The translations under genes and the position numbers were made by a program. Positions 38,301 to 50,656 of a stretch of 64,000 nucleotides of DNA are shown here, piece after piece; within the stretch, counting starts at the first letter, position 1; every line of letters begins with the position of its first letter. This DNA is from Thalassomonas viridans (GTDB taxonomy: Bacteria > Pseudomonadota > Gammaproteobacteria > Enterobacterales > Alteromonadaceae). The stretch spans positions 496,001-560,000 of the forward strand of contig NZ_CP059733.1 of assembly GCF_000948985.2 (NCBI RefSeq). Reading direction: 5' to 3'. The notes under the pieces are model-generated. The model did no database searches, was not told the DNA's origin, and saw only the letters and a list, made by a program, of their open reading frames with translations.

Positions 38301-38476
38301 TCGGCCTGTTGCCGATTTTATACGGTACGGGCACGGGGTCCGAAGTCATGAGCCGGATTGCCGCCCCTATGGTGGGGGGTATGATCAGCGCCGTGATCCT
38401 GACCCTGCTGGTGTTGCCGGCCATTTATTATCTGTGGCGGGTAAACCCGGTAAAAGTTCGGCCCCAATCCGGGTGA
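35339..38476 (+). CDS. cusA: Heavy-metal efflux RND permease, CusA family
   Basis: A 1045-residue inner-membrane pump. The HME-RND signatures are clear: TPVDAIPDLSDVQV after helix 1, the helix-4 motif AIAIGAMIDGAIVMIENMHK with its proton-relay Asp (about residue 404), and IPPLDEGDLMYMPTTYPGIS near 560. Methionines in LMYMP and NAWVMPIKTRIDMLATGIKTPVG fall where the copper-relay Met triad of CusA lies. It exports Cu(I)/Ag(I) with CusB and CusC. Its start overlaps cusB by 4 bases. Confidence 0.95.
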   Translation: MITAIIRWSVLNRFFVLLMTFILVGVGLYSLKKTPVDAIPDLSDVQVIIKTTYPGQAPQVVEDQVTYPLTTAMLSVPGAVTVRGYSFFGDSYVYVIFDDDTDLYWARSRVLEYLSQVAPNLPAAAKPQLGPDATGVGWVYIYSLIDKTGKHDISQLRSLQDWFLKYELQTVAGVSEVTTLGGMVKQYQVKVHPDKLRAFGIPLSHIQMAIKQGNQEIGASVVEMAEAEYMVRASGYLKNETDLGNIPLGVNQNGTPLLLKDVAEIVIGPQMRRGIAELNGEGETVGGIIVMRFGENAQQVIDGVKEKLEQLKQGLPDGVEVATVYDRSGLIERAVNNLAYKLFEEFAVVALVCIVFLFHVRSSLVAIFSLPVGILTAFAVMHFQGLNANIMSLGGIAIAIGAMIDGAIVMIENMHKHMEQTPLTKENRWQIVADSASEVGPALFFSLLIITVSFVPVFTLEAQEGRMFAPLAFTKTYAMAAAAALAITLVPVLMGYFIRGHVLPEHKNPVNRLLTFLYLPALKTVLRFPKVTLAASLGVLALGIWPLEKIGSEFIPPLDEGDLMYMPTTYPGISIGKARQLLQQTDKLIATVPEVENVFGKVGRAETATDPAPLTMIETFIQLKPREEWREGVTTESLKKELDALVKLPGVTNAWVMPIKTRIDMLATGIKTPVGIKIAGPELSEIQRIGQQLESILKEVPGTASVYSERVAGGRYIKVDIQREKAARYGLNIAEIQQVVATAIGGMNVTYTVEGLERYPVSLRYPQDYRDSPEQLALLPIVTPNGQRISLSDVARVFVEDGPPGIKSENARLNGWTFIDIEGIDIGSYVVDARQVVREQLKLPPGYSITWSGQYEYMQRAKAKLTYVVPLTLAIIIVLLYLNFRNVIEVAIIMGTLPLAMVGSIWLMYLEGYNFSVAVGVGFIALAGVAVEIGVIMLVYLNQAYKEMLSECDTKGTSVTREGILQAILHGAGLRVRPVMMTAAAIIVGLLPILYGTGTGSEVMSRIAAPMVGGMISAVILTLLVLPAIYYLWRVNPVKVRPQSG

Positions 38477-38517
38477 TAGCGGACCGCAACAGTGGAGATG
38501 TTAATGGATTCAGTTAA

Positions 38518-39273
38518 ATGAAGATGTTGAAAGTAAGTCGTAAAACCCATAAATGGCTGATGCTGTTTATCGGTATTCAGTTTGTGATCTGGTCGGTGAG
38601 CGGCGCCTATATGGTGATCTTTGATATTCACTATATCCACGGCGACAGCCTGGTGCAGCAGCACAGGGATATTGTTGATGGCAGGCAGATCAAGTTCCCG
38701 CTCAAGCAGCTGCTTGCCCGCTATCCCAGTGCCGAAAAGCTGTCTCTGGGTAGCCTGGTCAAAGAGCCGGTGTACCGTTTTATCCATGACGGCGAGCAGC
38801 ATATGGTCAGTGCCGTTAACGGCGAGCTGCTTTCCCCGATCACCCGGGCCGAGGCAGAGGCGGCTGCCCGCTATTATTACAGCGGTTCGGGGGCCATCGC
38901 CGGGGTGGAACTTATCAGGGATAACCCGCCGTCAGAGCTTAGCAAACGCCACTTACCCGTTTACCGGGTTAATTTCGATGATTTTGCCAGCCCGTCCCTG
39001 TATATCTCGGTATCAAGCGGCGAGCTGGTGACCAAACGTCATGAGTTCTGGCGCGGTTTTGACCTGATGTTTAACCTGCATGTGATGGATTACCAGGACG
39101 GCTCTTCCGCTAACAAGTTACTGTTAGTGAGCAGTTTACTGGGGCTGCTGGCAGCACTCACCGGCCTGGTGCTGGTGTGTTTTAAAGTGCTTCGGCGAAA
39201 GGCTGCCGGGCTGGACGGCAATAACCAACAGCTGACGGCAGCCCGGGTTCATCTTGAAAAGGAGTCGCTGTAA
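38518..39273 (+). CDS. PepSY-domain membrane protein
   Basis: A 251-residue protein with helices at residues about 13-35 and 198-220 and a periplasmic PepSY region between them (SAVNGELLSPITRAEAEAAARYYY, LPVYRVNFDDFASPSLYISVSSGELVTKRHEFWRGFDLMFNLHVMDY). Histidines HK at residue 10 and HVMDY near 190 could bind haem, as in PepSY_TM reductases. It overlaps the next PepSY gene by one base and is a likely partner. Substrate is unknown; metal or siderophore reduction is inferred from family and context. Confidence 0.85.
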   Translation: MKMLKVSRKTHKWLMLFIGIQFVIWSVSGAYMVIFDIHYIHGDSLVQQHRDIVDGRQIKFPLKQLLARYPSAEKLSLGSLVKEPVYRFIHDGEQHMVSAVNGELLSPITRAEAEAAARYYYSGSGAIAGVELIRDNPPSELSKRHLPVYRVNFDDFASPSLYISVSSGELVTKRHEFWRGFDLMFNLHVMDYQDGSSANKLLLVSSLLGLLAALTGLVLVCFKVLRRKAAGLDGNNQQLTAARVHLEKESL

Positions 39274-41111
39274 TGCAGTACCTTAAAGCACTTCATAAAT
39301 GGACCTCAGCGATAGTCGGTATCCAGCTGTTGCTCTGGCTGATCAGCGGCTTTTATTTTGTGGTAATGGATCACCAGGGAGCCCGCGGCAGCATATACCG
39401 GGTCCAGCCACCCGTGCAGGCAATAGACAACCGGCGGCTGCTCGAACCCGCCCAGGTTTTGAGCCAGCAGCAGGCCAGTGTTGCCCTAAAGCAAATCAGC
39501 CTGCTGGGAACGCCTTATTACCTGTTGACCCATGAGCAGGGCTTATACCGGCACTTTAAAAACACCTACAGCCTGGTAAATGCCTATACCGGCGAGCTTA
39601 CCCGAATAGATAAGGCTATGGCATCGGCACTGGCCCTGTCCAGTTATAACGGACCAGGCACTCTTGTCTCCGCGGTTAAGCTGGAGCCGCCGATAGCGGA
39701 TTTTCCGAAAGAGCGCAACAGCGTTTGGCAGGTGAACTTTGACGACGACCTCAATACCAGCGTATACCTGGATGCCGGCTCGGGGCATGTGATCGGCCAC
39801 AGCAATGACGACCGGCGCTTTGCCGATTTTTTCTATATGCTGCATTTTATGGATTACGGCTCGGTTAAAGGCTTTAACAATATCCAGATCATCTTTTTTG
39901 CCGTGGTCACCCTGTTCCTGTCCCTGACCGGCTTTATCTGGACCGCTAACCTGATAGCTAACGGCCGCTATAGTTTGCCGTTTTTTGGCGGTAAAAAGGC
40001 GGTTGAGCTGGTGGATAAAAACGATGCCAGTATGGGAGTGCACAGCTTTTCGCCCCGGCAAAGCCTGCTGGACGGTTTGATCGAACATGATATCGCCCTG
40101 CCGTCCAGCTGCGGTGGCGGCGGTACCTGCGGGCGCTGTAAGATAGTGACAGACCCGGGCGTGGCCGTCGGCAGCGCAGACAAACATTATTTCAGCGATC
40201 GTGAGCTGGCGCTTGGCTACCGCCTGGCCTGCCAGCACCAGGCAGCAGAAGTTAAGCAGTTAAAACTGCTGGATAAGGTTAATGCCCGCAAACATCAGCT
40301 GACCCTGATAAGCAGTGAGTTTATCAGTCCGAGCATTAAAGAATTAAGATTCAGGCTCAGTGACGGCGGCAAACTGGATTACCGGGCGGGAGCTTATATG
40401 CGCTTCTTTATTCCGGCGGCCAAGGGCTGCTCGGTGCCGTTAAGGCTGCCGGAGCAGTTCCGGCCCCACTGGCACCATATCGAGCAGCTGGAATACCAGC
40501 ATCTGGCCTGCAGCCGCAGCTATTCGCTGGCCAATTACGGTGGCCAGCAAGAGCTGGTGTTTACCGTCAAATATCAGTCTGCCCCCAATAACCGGGTGTT
40601 GCCGGGGGTTGGTTCCAGTTATTTATGTAACCTGGAAGTAGGAAAAACCATAGACGCCGTCGGACCTTTTGAAGACTTTTATGCCGAAAATAACGGAGAG
40701 GGGCAGTCAGGCAAAATCCGCATCATGATAGGGGCAGGGGCCGGTATGGCGCCGTTAAAAGCCTTGATTTATGAGCAGCTGGAAAAGTTTAGCAACCCGG
40801 AGCCTCTGCATTTCTATTTCGGTGCCCGCACCGAACAGGATTTGATTTATTACCGGGAATTTACCGATCTGGTGCAGCGCTATCCGCAGTTTCGTTATCT
40901 GCCGGTTTTATCCCGTCCCGGCGATAGTTGGCAGGGAGCCAGGGGTTATGTGCAGCAAGGACTTAAAGCTCAGCTGGCGAGCTTGGACAGCCTGGAAAAC
41001 ATAGAGTTTTACCTGTGCGGGCCGGTGAATATGATGTCGGATACCATTGCCATGTTGAAAGCCATGGGAGTGGCGTCCGATAACATTGCTTATGATGACT
41101 TCAGCCGCTGA
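39273..41111 (+). CDS. PepSY–ferredoxin–flavin reductase fusion (NqrF-like C-terminus)
   Basis: A 612-residue fusion. Residues 1-225 repeat the PepSY membrane layout of the previous gene (helices about 10-30 and 207-230; HFMDYGSVKGFNN). Then comes a plant-type 2Fe-2S domain: SSCGGGGTCGRCKI with a fourth Cys in YRLACQHQ (about residues 270-320), as in NqrF. An FAD domain (RSYSLANY, about 415) and a NAD(P)H domain (MIGAGAGMAPLKALIYEQL at 490, YLCGPVNMM at 590) follow. It should pass electrons from cytoplasmic NADH through FAD, FeS and haem-bearing helices to the periplasm. Cu(II), Fe(III)-siderophore or flavin are possible acceptors; the gene order favours a metal. Confidence 0.86.
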   Translation: MQYLKALHKWTSAIVGIQLLLWLISGFYFVVMDHQGARGSIYRVQPPVQAIDNRRLLEPAQVLSQQQASVALKQISLLGTPYYLLTHEQGLYRHFKNTYSLVNAYTGELTRIDKAMASALALSSYNGPGTLVSAVKLEPPIADFPKERNSVWQVNFDDDLNTSVYLDAGSGHVIGHSNDDRRFADFFYMLHFMDYGSVKGFNNIQIIFFAVVTLFLSLTGFIWTANLIANGRYSLPFFGGKKAVELVDKNDASMGVHSFSPRQSLLDGLIEHDIALPSSCGGGGTCGRCKIVTDPGVAVGSADKHYFSDRELALGYRLACQHQAAEVKQLKLLDKVNARKHQLTLISSEFISPSIKELRFRLSDGGKLDYRAGAYMRFFIPAAKGCSVPLRLPEQFRPHWHHIEQLEYQHLACSRSYSLANYGGQQELVFTVKYQSAPNNRVLPGVGSSYLCNLEVGKTIDAVGPFEDFYAENNGEGQSGKIRIMIGAGAGMAPLKALIYEQLEKFSNPEPLHFYFGARTEQDLIYYREFTDLVQRYPQFRYLPVLSRPGDSWQGARGYVQQGLKAQLASLDSLENIEFYLCGPVNMMSDTIAMLKAMGVASDNIAYDDFSR

Positions 41112-41142
41112 CCTGTAAACTCCCGTCTTGCATAACCGTTTA

Positions 41143-41175
41143 GGGCCGCCTGTTTTTCCGACAAGCGGCCCTTTT
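41143..41175 (+). terminator. Rho-independent terminator after the PepSY operon
   Basis: GGGCCGC and GCGGCCC pair around a 15-base loop that itself holds TGT/ACA, then TTTT. It ends the cus-PepSY transcript before the TonB receptor. Confidence 0.85.
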
Positions 41176-41348
41176 GCTTGTGTTAAAACAATATTTTTCC
41201 ATTTGTTTATTATGCCTTGCTTCTGGGGCGAAGCAGATCAAAATTTTTCCGGCCGTGTTCAATAGAATCAGACCGGTAAAACACAACCCGCTCTATAGAA
41301 ATAAGCCAGATTGCAGAAAATAACAGCCAGTGTATTTAAGACTCAAAT

Positions 41349-41521
41349 TGTCATAATGACATTTTTTAAATAACAGCTAAGCTGACGGCTTAACTGTTAT
41401 TTTCTGTGTAATACGCTGTTTTTATATGATTTATTTTTAGAGGGACAGCTGGCACCGGAATTGCCATAGGGGTGATATCACGAAGATGCTGATGCTTTAC
41501 GCCTCAGCAGGATAAACATCT
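41349..41521. promoter_or_regulatory. Palindrome and leader hairpins upstream of the TonB receptor
   Basis: Three elements in the 420-base gap. TGTCAT-A-ATGACA at 41349-41361 is a perfect palindrome, an operator candidate. A stem-loop with 13 of 14 paired bases lies at 41369-41401 (AATAACAGCTAAGC / GCTTAACTGTTATT). A second hairpin at 41484-41521 (AGATGCTGA with TCAGCA and CATCT) ends directly at the GGAG ribosome site, so it could gate translation. I saw no clear Fur box. Confidence 0.5.
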
Positions 41522-41532
41522 GGAGAATTAAG

Positions 41533-44229
41533 GTGAAATATACAAGATTATTTAACGCCCTTGCGGGTACCGGCTCTGTTACGGCTATGGCGGCCGGTAT
41601 CGGCGTTTTGCCCCTGGTGGCTTATGCAGGACAAGGCACGATAGCGCATGAAGACATAGAAAAAATTACCGTTACCGGCTCCCGTATTAAACGCACAGAT
41701 CTGGAAAGCGCCAGTCCTGTGGCGGTGATCAGCGCCGAACAAATCAGCCTGTCGGGGATTTCCAATGTTGAGGATCTGCTGCAGGAAATGTCATTTTCCG
41801 CCGGTGTGGCGGGTAATGCCACCAATGCCTACTGGACCAGCGGCGGTTACGGCACCGCCCAGGTGAATATCCGCGGTTTGGGCATCAAGCGCACCCTGGT
41901 GCTGTTAAACGGCAGGCGGGTGGTTGCCGGGGGCACAGGCGCCAACAGTTCGGTTGATTTGAATATGATCCCCACCGGGTTGATAGAACGTATCGAAGTG
42001 CTTAAAGACGGCGCTTCGGCGATTTACGGCGCCGATGCCGTGGCCGGGGTGGTAAACATCATCACCAAGAAATCGTTCGAGGGAGCCGAGTTTAATGTTA
42101 AAGCCGGGATTTCCGATGAAGGCGACGGGGAAAATCAGGAGCTTAACCTGACGTTAGGCGGCAAGTTTGACCGCGGACATGCGCTGTTAAGCCTGAACTA
42201 CAGCAACAGCGAAGCGGTGCGTCAGTCGGACCGGATAGATTGCGCCAAAGCCGGCACCCCCGAGGGCGAGCTGGAGTGTTTCGGCAGCGGCACTACCGAA
42301 GGGGGCAGGGCATTGCTGGCTGACGGCTCTCAGGTGCAGTTTAACCAGCATACCGATACCCAGGCCTATGGCGACAGCTACGGGGCCTACAATGCGCAGG
42401 AACACGGTTTTGAATGGATCCCTTATCTGAATGCCGTTAATCCTATGGAGCGCTTTAACCTTTCCAGTTTTGTCAACTATCAGCTTAGTGACGGCATCCG
42501 GCTGTTTACCGAGGCCATGTACAGCAAACGTAAAGGGGAGCAAATCGTTACCCCGCGCAATGGTTTCGGCGGCATCCAGGTGGATGCAGACTTCGCTTAT
42601 AATCCTACTGGGCAGGACCTGGAATTTCAGCGCCGGCGCAATACCGAACTGGGGGCGCCGTATTTCTTCCAGGAAACCGACACCGTGCGTGTGGTGCTGG
42701 GACTCGAAGGCGAACTGACAAACGGCTGGGAGTGGCAGCTGGCCTATAATTATGGCCGCAATACCGGCGTTGACGGCTGGACTTTTGATATCGACAGTGA
42801 AAAGGCGGCGCACACCCTGGACGACAGCATATGTACCTATGACAACAGTAACGGCATTCCCTGCGGCGACTGGTTCGGGGTCAATGAGTTAACTCCCGAG
42901 GTGATAGATTATGTAAAATATCGCCGCGAAGGCACGGGGGGCAATGAAATGCGCAGCTGGAGCGCCAACCTGAGCGGCGATTTATGGGAACTGCCAGCAG
43001 GTACCCTGGCGTTTGCCCTGGGAGCAGAACACCGCAATGAAAGCGGCTGGCGTGACCCTGACTCCACCGTGCTGGCCAACGGCGGTGAAGAAGCGATTGA
43101 CGGCCGTTTTGATGTTACCGAGGTCTTTGCCGAGCTCTCCGTGCCCTTGCTGGCAGACAAGCCGCTGGTGAAGGCATTAACCGCGGAAGTGGCCGCCCGT
43201 TATTCCGATTATTCCAATGCCGGCTCGGAAACTACCTATAAGCTGGGACTGACCTGGCATCTTAATGACGAGCTTATGGTGCGCGGCGTGCGTTCCACTG
43301 CGTTCCGTGCCCCTGTGATCACTGAACTGTTCGGCGGCACCAATGGCGAAAACTTAAGAACCATAGATCCCTGCGAAAATGCCAGCGGCGCCATAGCCGA
43401 AAACTGCCTGGCGGCCGGGATACCGGCGGATTTTGTCCAGGACGGCACTACGGTGCTGACCAGTGTCGGCGGCAATCCGGATCTGGCAGCGGAAACCGCA
43501 GATACTACGACCCTGGGCCTGGTATGGGCGCCCGACTTTATGCCGGGTTTCTCTGCTACCCTGGATTACTTCAATATCGAGATTGATGATGCTATCACTT
43601 CGGTGAACGGCTCGGACATGCTTAAGCTGTGCTATCAGGATCCCGAAGGCAACAGCCAGTTTTGCGATACCTTTACCCGGCATCCGGTCACCAAACAAAT
43701 CAATGAACTGAGCCAGCGTCCGGTGAATGCCGCCTCGGAAAAAGTGACCGGTATTGATTTAAACCTGGTGTACCAGTTTGAGCTGAAGGGGCTGACCGCA
43801 AGCACGCATCTGGATGTATCCCGTTTGCTGGACCATGAAAGCACCCCGTTTGCCGGTCAGCCCACCATAGATAAGGCCGGCTATATTACAGAAGATCAGG
43901 GCAGTTACACCAAATGGCGCGGTAATTTCAGTTTCCGCCTGATGCAGGACAGCTGGTCGGCCATGTATTCGATGCGCTATATCGGCAGGGCGGACGATGT
44001 TAATGTCTCGGATGAAGATCCCTTGGGCAAGGCTGTCGGTTCGGTGATTTATTCGGATATACAGGCGGGTTATGATGTTAACGACAAGCTCAAAGTATCT
44101 ATCGGGATAGACAATATCTTTGACAAAGAAGCTCCGTACCTGACCTCATGGAATGAGGCCAATACCGATGTCATGACCTATGATCTGCTTGGGCGCAGGG
44201 GCTATATGAAATTAAGCTACCGCTTCTAA
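41533..44229 (+). CDS. TonB-dependent outer-membrane receptor
   Basis: An 898-residue receptor. A signal peptide (residues 1-32, ending VAYAG) is followed by the TonB box IEKITVTGSRIKR, a plug domain (QVNIRGLGIKRTLVLLNGRRV; GASAIYGADAVAGVVNIITKK) and a 22-strand barrel ending in YMKLSYRF. It takes up a ligand across the outer membrane using TonB energy. The plug type is shared with many Alteromonadales receptors for peptides, sugars or metal chelates, so the substrate is open. GTG at 41533 is supported by GGAG 7 bases upstream. A terminator separates it from the PepSY operon, but co-location with a reductase and the copper pump suggests a metal complex. Confidence 0.92.
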   Translation: MKYTRLFNALAGTGSVTAMAAGIGVLPLVAYAGQGTIAHEDIEKITVTGSRIKRTDLESASPVAVISAEQISLSGISNVEDLLQEMSFSAGVAGNATNAYWTSGGYGTAQVNIRGLGIKRTLVLLNGRRVVAGGTGANSSVDLNMIPTGLIERIEVLKDGASAIYGADAVAGVVNIITKKSFEGAEFNVKAGISDEGDGENQELNLTLGGKFDRGHALLSLNYSNSEAVRQSDRIDCAKAGTPEGELECFGSGTTEGGRALLADGSQVQFNQHTDTQAYGDSYGAYNAQEHGFEWIPYLNAVNPMERFNLSSFVNYQLSDGIRLFTEAMYSKRKGEQIVTPRNGFGGIQVDADFAYNPTGQDLEFQRRRNTELGAPYFFQETDTVRVVLGLEGELTNGWEWQLAYNYGRNTGVDGWTFDIDSEKAAHTLDDSICTYDNSNGIPCGDWFGVNELTPEVIDYVKYRREGTGGNEMRSWSANLSGDLWELPAGTLAFALGAEHRNESGWRDPDSTVLANGGEEAIDGRFDVTEVFAELSVPLLADKPLVKALTAEVAARYSDYSNAGSETTYKLGLTWHLNDELMVRGVRSTAFRAPVITELFGGTNGENLRTIDPCENASGAIAENCLAAGIPADFVQDGTTVLTSVGGNPDLAAETADTTTLGLVWAPDFMPGFSATLDYFNIEIDDAITSVNGSDMLKLCYQDPEGNSQFCDTFTRHPVTKQINELSQRPVNAASEKVTGIDLNLVYQFELKGLTASTHLDVSRLLDHESTPFAGQPTIDKAGYITEDQGSYTKWRGNFSFRLMQDSWSAMYSMRYIGRADDVNVSDEDPLGKAVGSVIYSDIQAGYDVNDKLKVSIGIDNIFDKEAPYLTSWNEANTDVMTYDLLGRRGYMKLSYRF

Positions 44230-44411
44230 GTTTAAACTGTATCTAATAAAACCGGGTTGGTGCCAGTGCGTCGGCCCTTTTTATGTCAAGGAAGAACGGT
44301 ATGCCATGGTCACACGGATGTGAAAGAATGGCGATGCAAAAAATAATACGAATAATTTAGTAAAATGAACTTTCGGAGATTCAGGGAAGAGAAAAGAGTA
44401 AGAAGTAATTC

Positions 44412-44438
44412 GGTGGAACAGCTAGATGCTGTTCCACC
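44412..44438. terminator. Hairpin downstream of the cold-shock gene
   Basis: GGTGGAACAGC-TAGAT-GCTGTTCCACC, a perfect 11-bp stem 16 bases past the csp stop (minus strand). No T tract follows, so it may protect the 3' end instead of terminating. Confidence 0.55.
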
Positions 44439-44453
44439 TAGCAAAACTTGAAG

Positions 44454-44663
44454 TTAGATAACGGTAACGTTCTCTGCTTCAGGGCCTTTTTGGCCTTGCT
44501 TAACACTGAAAGAAACAGACTGACCGTCGCTTAAAGTGCGGAAACCTGTACCTGTGATTGCACTAAAGTGAACAAAAACATCAGGACCGTTTTCTTGCTC
44601 GATGAAACCAAAACCTTTAGTTTCGTTGAAAAATTTTACTTTACCAGTAACTGTATCTGACAT
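44454..44663 (-). CDS. Cold-shock-like RNA chaperone, CspA family
   Basis: A 69-residue cold-shock domain protein. RNP1 is KGFGFIEQ (residues 16-23) and RNP2 is VFVHFSAI (29-36). It binds single-stranded RNA and DNA and melts secondary structure. Length and Gly/Phe/His pattern are canonical. About 200 bases upstream on the minus strand hold no gene; csp genes often have such a long regulatory 5' leader. Which Csp (cold-induced or constitutive) cannot be told. Confidence 0.95.
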   Translation of the reverse strand: MSDTVTGKVKFFNETKGFGFIEQENGPDVFVHFSAITGTGFRTLSDGQSVSFSVKQGQKGPEAENVTVI

Positions 44664-45624
44664 ACCAACATTTTCCCGTAAGTCAATTAATTAAACATTT
44701 TAGCCCGAAGGCCATTTCCACGGAGTAAATGCCCTCTACCTTTAAAGTAAAGAAAGAGGAAGGAACCAGATAACCCACACCATAGTGCTTGGTAAACCTA
44801 CAACAAAAGTTGGTATAAACCTTCATCCGCAACGCAAGAACTCAACGCGTGGAAATAGTAGCATATCCGTTTCAAATAATCCCTACTAATTTGGAAAAAA
44901 ATTCAATAATTTATCGGCAGTTAATTAACGTTTTGCTTTGTAATTGCTTATTTATCTTAGCTGGCGGGGGGAACCAAAATGATTTTTCCTGGTCTGATCT
45001 CTTTTTGTCCGGCAAATCCGGGGTTTACAGTGTCATGTTTTTTAACAATAAAGTTGCTGGAGGCCAGAGAGTACGGGGGTAAACTTGACTGGATAGTCAG
45101 GATTTTTCAGTAAGTTTACCTGGTATTTTAACTGATGCTCAGGCTGGTTTTTCACCGGTAAAATCGCTGGCAAAAATTAAACCTTTCGATTTGTTGTTGG
45201 TGAAAATATCAACAAATCTTATCTGTCGTTTTTGGTTTTTCCTGGGCCTGCATGGTTCATTGCTATTTTAGGTAGTTTGTTTCTGGTCCGGGGGAGTTAG
45301 GGCGCTTTTTTTGTTCTTGTCTATGCTTTCTGGTCAACCAGATATGCTGACTTTTTTATTCTTTCTATTCAATTGGTTACCTGATATGAACGGCTTCTTG
45401 TTTTCGTCGGAATGATGGTGTTTATCTTTCTAATTTATTGTTATTTAAGTATTTTCCTTGGCATATTTTTCTATGGAGGAAAATTTGCTTGCTATAATTT
45501 ATGGGTTCGAATAGGAAACTAAAGCAGAAGGAACGAGTTAATAGTCGAATCAATCCGAGTCGTATATTTAATAATAAAGTTTGCCGGTTTGTTAAATTGG
45601 CATGCATAACAGGTTGAGAAGTAT
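44664..45624. other. Gene-free AT-rich stretch, about 960 bases
   Basis: Short frames here (for instance 77 codons at 44849 and 71 codons at 45422 on minus) have no ribosome site or protein-like composition. The csp side may be the csp leader and promoter. The rest, up to the chemoreceptor start, is AT-rich with T-runs; I see no tRNA, repeat or strong hairpin. Confidence 0.5.
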
Positions 45625-47643
45625 ATGAAATTAACAATAGGTAAAAAGTTAGGTTTGTCTTTTGGTGTAATATTGTTTCTGATGGTTATCTCTGGTGGCG
45701 TGACCTATATCTTGATACTCGATAATGAAAAAATTCAGCATCAAGTTGTAAATTTAAGGATGAAAACTGTGTTACTGGGTAAGGATGTCACCAATGGCAT
45801 CAATACCTCGCTGGCGGCATTACGGGGTTATATGATTCTGGGAAAGGATCCGGCCAAGGCTGATTTAATGCGTAATGCCCGTGCCCGGGCCTGGCAAACA
45901 ATAGAAGTATCCATTAAGCAGTTTCAGCAACTGGCCCAAAACTGGACCGTACCGGCAAATGTCAGGCGTTTACAGGATATCAGGCAAGAGCTGGCGGTGT
46001 TTAAACAAGCCCAGCAGGAAATTGAAGATATTGCCCATGCCAGCGAAAATATCCCCTCTTATGACATGCTGCTGAGCCAGGCAGCCCCTAAAGCAGACAT
46101 CATTCTGGCCAGTATCACGGCGATTATAGACGAAGAGTCGGGTTTAGAGGCAACAGCGGCGCGTAAAAACCTGCTGAAAAATCTGGCTGATACCCGGGGG
46201 TCTTTTGCCATAGGACTGGCTAATATCCGGGCCTATTTATTGTCCGGAGACGAAAAGTTCAAGGACAATTTTACTGCCAGGTGGCAAGTAAACGAGGCCA
46301 GGGTGAATACCATTAACAACAGCCAGCTGGAGTTGTTTACCGACACGCAACGTGAGCACTGGCAAACCTTTATGCAAACCCGGCAGCAGTTCAGTCCTTT
46401 GCCTGAAAACATGTTCGCCCTGCGCAGTGCCCCCGACTGGAACAAGGCAAATCACTGGCTGGGCGCCAAAGCTGCCCCGACAGCACAAAAGATCCTTGTC
46501 CTGCTGGATGAAATGAAGGTTTCCCAGGAGCAGTTGCTGCAAACAGATGTTGAAGAAGCTGCCGATCTGGTGCAGGCATTAAAAACCTGCTTAATCATCC
46601 TCACCCTGATTTCACTGGCGATAGGGGTTGGATGCGCGCTGGTGTTCAGCAAAGATTTATTGCAGCGGTTAGCGGTGATTTTAGCCCGTGCGGACAAGAT
46701 CGCCGGTGGCGATATGACGGGAAAAGATTTAGCCATTAAGGGGCAGGACGAACTGGCGAACCTGACGGTTGCGGTGAACAAAATGTCTGATTCTTTAAAA
46801 TCCCTGGTGCAGCAAACGGCAAATTCCATGGTGGATGCCTCCAAGGGAACCGATAAGATATCAAGCGCCAACCGGGATATGGCGACGAGCATAGAAAGCC
46901 AGGCAGGGCAGATGGCTCAAATTGCTGCGGCGATAGAAGAGCTTTCCACTTCATCGGTGGAAGTGTCCGGCAATTGTAATGAGGCTTCGCAAAGCGCTTC
47001 GGATGCTGCCAGTCTGGCACAATCCGGCGGGGATATCGTCAAGCAGACCTTAACCCATATGGAGGCCATTAAAGTGGCCTTTGACAACAGCGCCACGGCC
47101 ATTGCCACCGTAAGCAAACACAGTAAGGAAATAGAAGACATTCTCAATGTGATCCGGGGTATTGCCGATCAAACGAATCTGCTGGCCCTGAATGCCGCGA
47201 TTGAAGCGGCCCGGGCGGGAGAACAGGGGCGTGGCTTTGCCGTGGTGGCGGACGAAGTGCGTCAGCTTGCCAGCCGTACTACAAGTGCTACGGTTGAAGT
47301 GGAAACAGCCATAGATACCATGCGCAGGGAAACCGACAATGCCGTGGTATTGATCAATGAAAGCGGCAGTGAAATTGAAAATGGCGTTGAAATGTCGAAT
47401 AAGGCGGCCGGTTCTTTGGAGGATATTATTACCAGTGTTGATCAGGTGGTGGCTAAGATACAGGCGATTGCCGCGACAGCCGAGCAGCAAACCATGACCA
47501 CGGCCGAGATTGCCCAAAACGCCGATACGGTTTCCGGAATCACCCAGCAGGTGCAGGCCGGGGTAGGTAATGTGGTGGAACTGTCGGATAATGTCACCCG
47601 GGATACCAGCGACCGTTCGGCTAAGCTGTTGGCCATGATCTAA
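45625..47643 (+). CDS. Methyl-accepting chemotaxis protein with large helical sensor
   Basis: A 672-residue chemoreceptor. Helix 1 (residues 8-30) and helix 2 (about 317-338) enclose a periplasmic sensor of nearly 290 residues, all helical. The size and the [14 protein letters not shown] motif fit the bimodular HBM (McpS-like) type that senses organic acids. A HAMP domain follows (about 339-395), then the signalling hairpin with the hallmark tip [35 protein letters not shown] (about 515-550), which contacts CheA/CheW. It has no local che genes. A terminator follows. Confidence 0.95.
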   Translation: MKLTIGKKLGLSFGVILFLMVISGGVTYILILDNEKIQHQVVNLRMKTVLLGKDVTNGINTSLAALRGYMILGKDPAKADLMRNARARAWQTIEVSIKQFQQLAQNWTVPANVRRLQDIRQELAVFKQAQQEIEDIAHASENIPSYDMLLSQAAPKADIILASITAIIDEESGLEATAARKNLLKNLADTRGSFAIGLANIRAYLLSGDEKFKDNFTARWQVNEARVNTINNSQLELFTDTQREHWQTFMQTRQQFSPLPENMFALRSAPDWNKANHWLGAKAAPTAQKILVLLDEMKVSQEQLLQTDVEEAADLVQALKTCLIILTLISLAIGVGCALVFSKDLLQRLAVILARADKIAGGDMTGKDLAIKGQDELANLTVAVNKMSDSLKSLVQQTANSMVDASKGTDKISSANRDMATSIESQAGQMAQIAAAIEELSTSSVEVSGNCNEASQSASDAASLAQSGGDIVKQTLTHMEAIKVAFDNSATAIATVSKHSKEIEDILNVIRGIADQTNLLALNAAIEAARAGEQGRGFAVVADEVRQLASRTTSATVEVETAIDTMRRETDNAVVLINESGSEIENGVEMSNKAAGSLEDIITSVDQVVAKIQAIAATAEQQTMTTAEIAQNADTVSGITQQVQAGVGNVVELSDNVTRDTSDRSAKLLAMI

Positions 47644-47663
47644 TCATGTGACGGAGTAAATAA

Positions 47664-47695
47664 AAAAGCCAGCACTGGATTCAGCGCTGGCTTTT
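47664..47695. terminator. Bidirectional terminator between MCP and valS
   Basis: AAAAGCCAGC pairs with GCTGGCTTTT; an inner CTG/CAG pair extends the stem with one mismatch. It lies between convergent genes. Confidence 0.88.
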
Positions 47696-47765
47696 ATGTT
47701 GATGAATGCTGCACTTCAACTTACAAATAGCGGGAAGTAAAAGCTCAGCAATCTTTCGTTTTGGC

Positions 47766-50645
<2,880 letters not shown>

Positions 50646-50656
50646 CAGACTGGTAC

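Noticed and set aside
44230..44290. Imperfect G/C-rich hairpin after the TonB receptor
   Set aside because: Pairing of GGG with CCC only across a long irregular loop; not a convincing terminator.
44849..45082. 77-codon frame in the csp-MCP gap
   Set aside because: No ribosome site, biased composition, no protein-like pattern.
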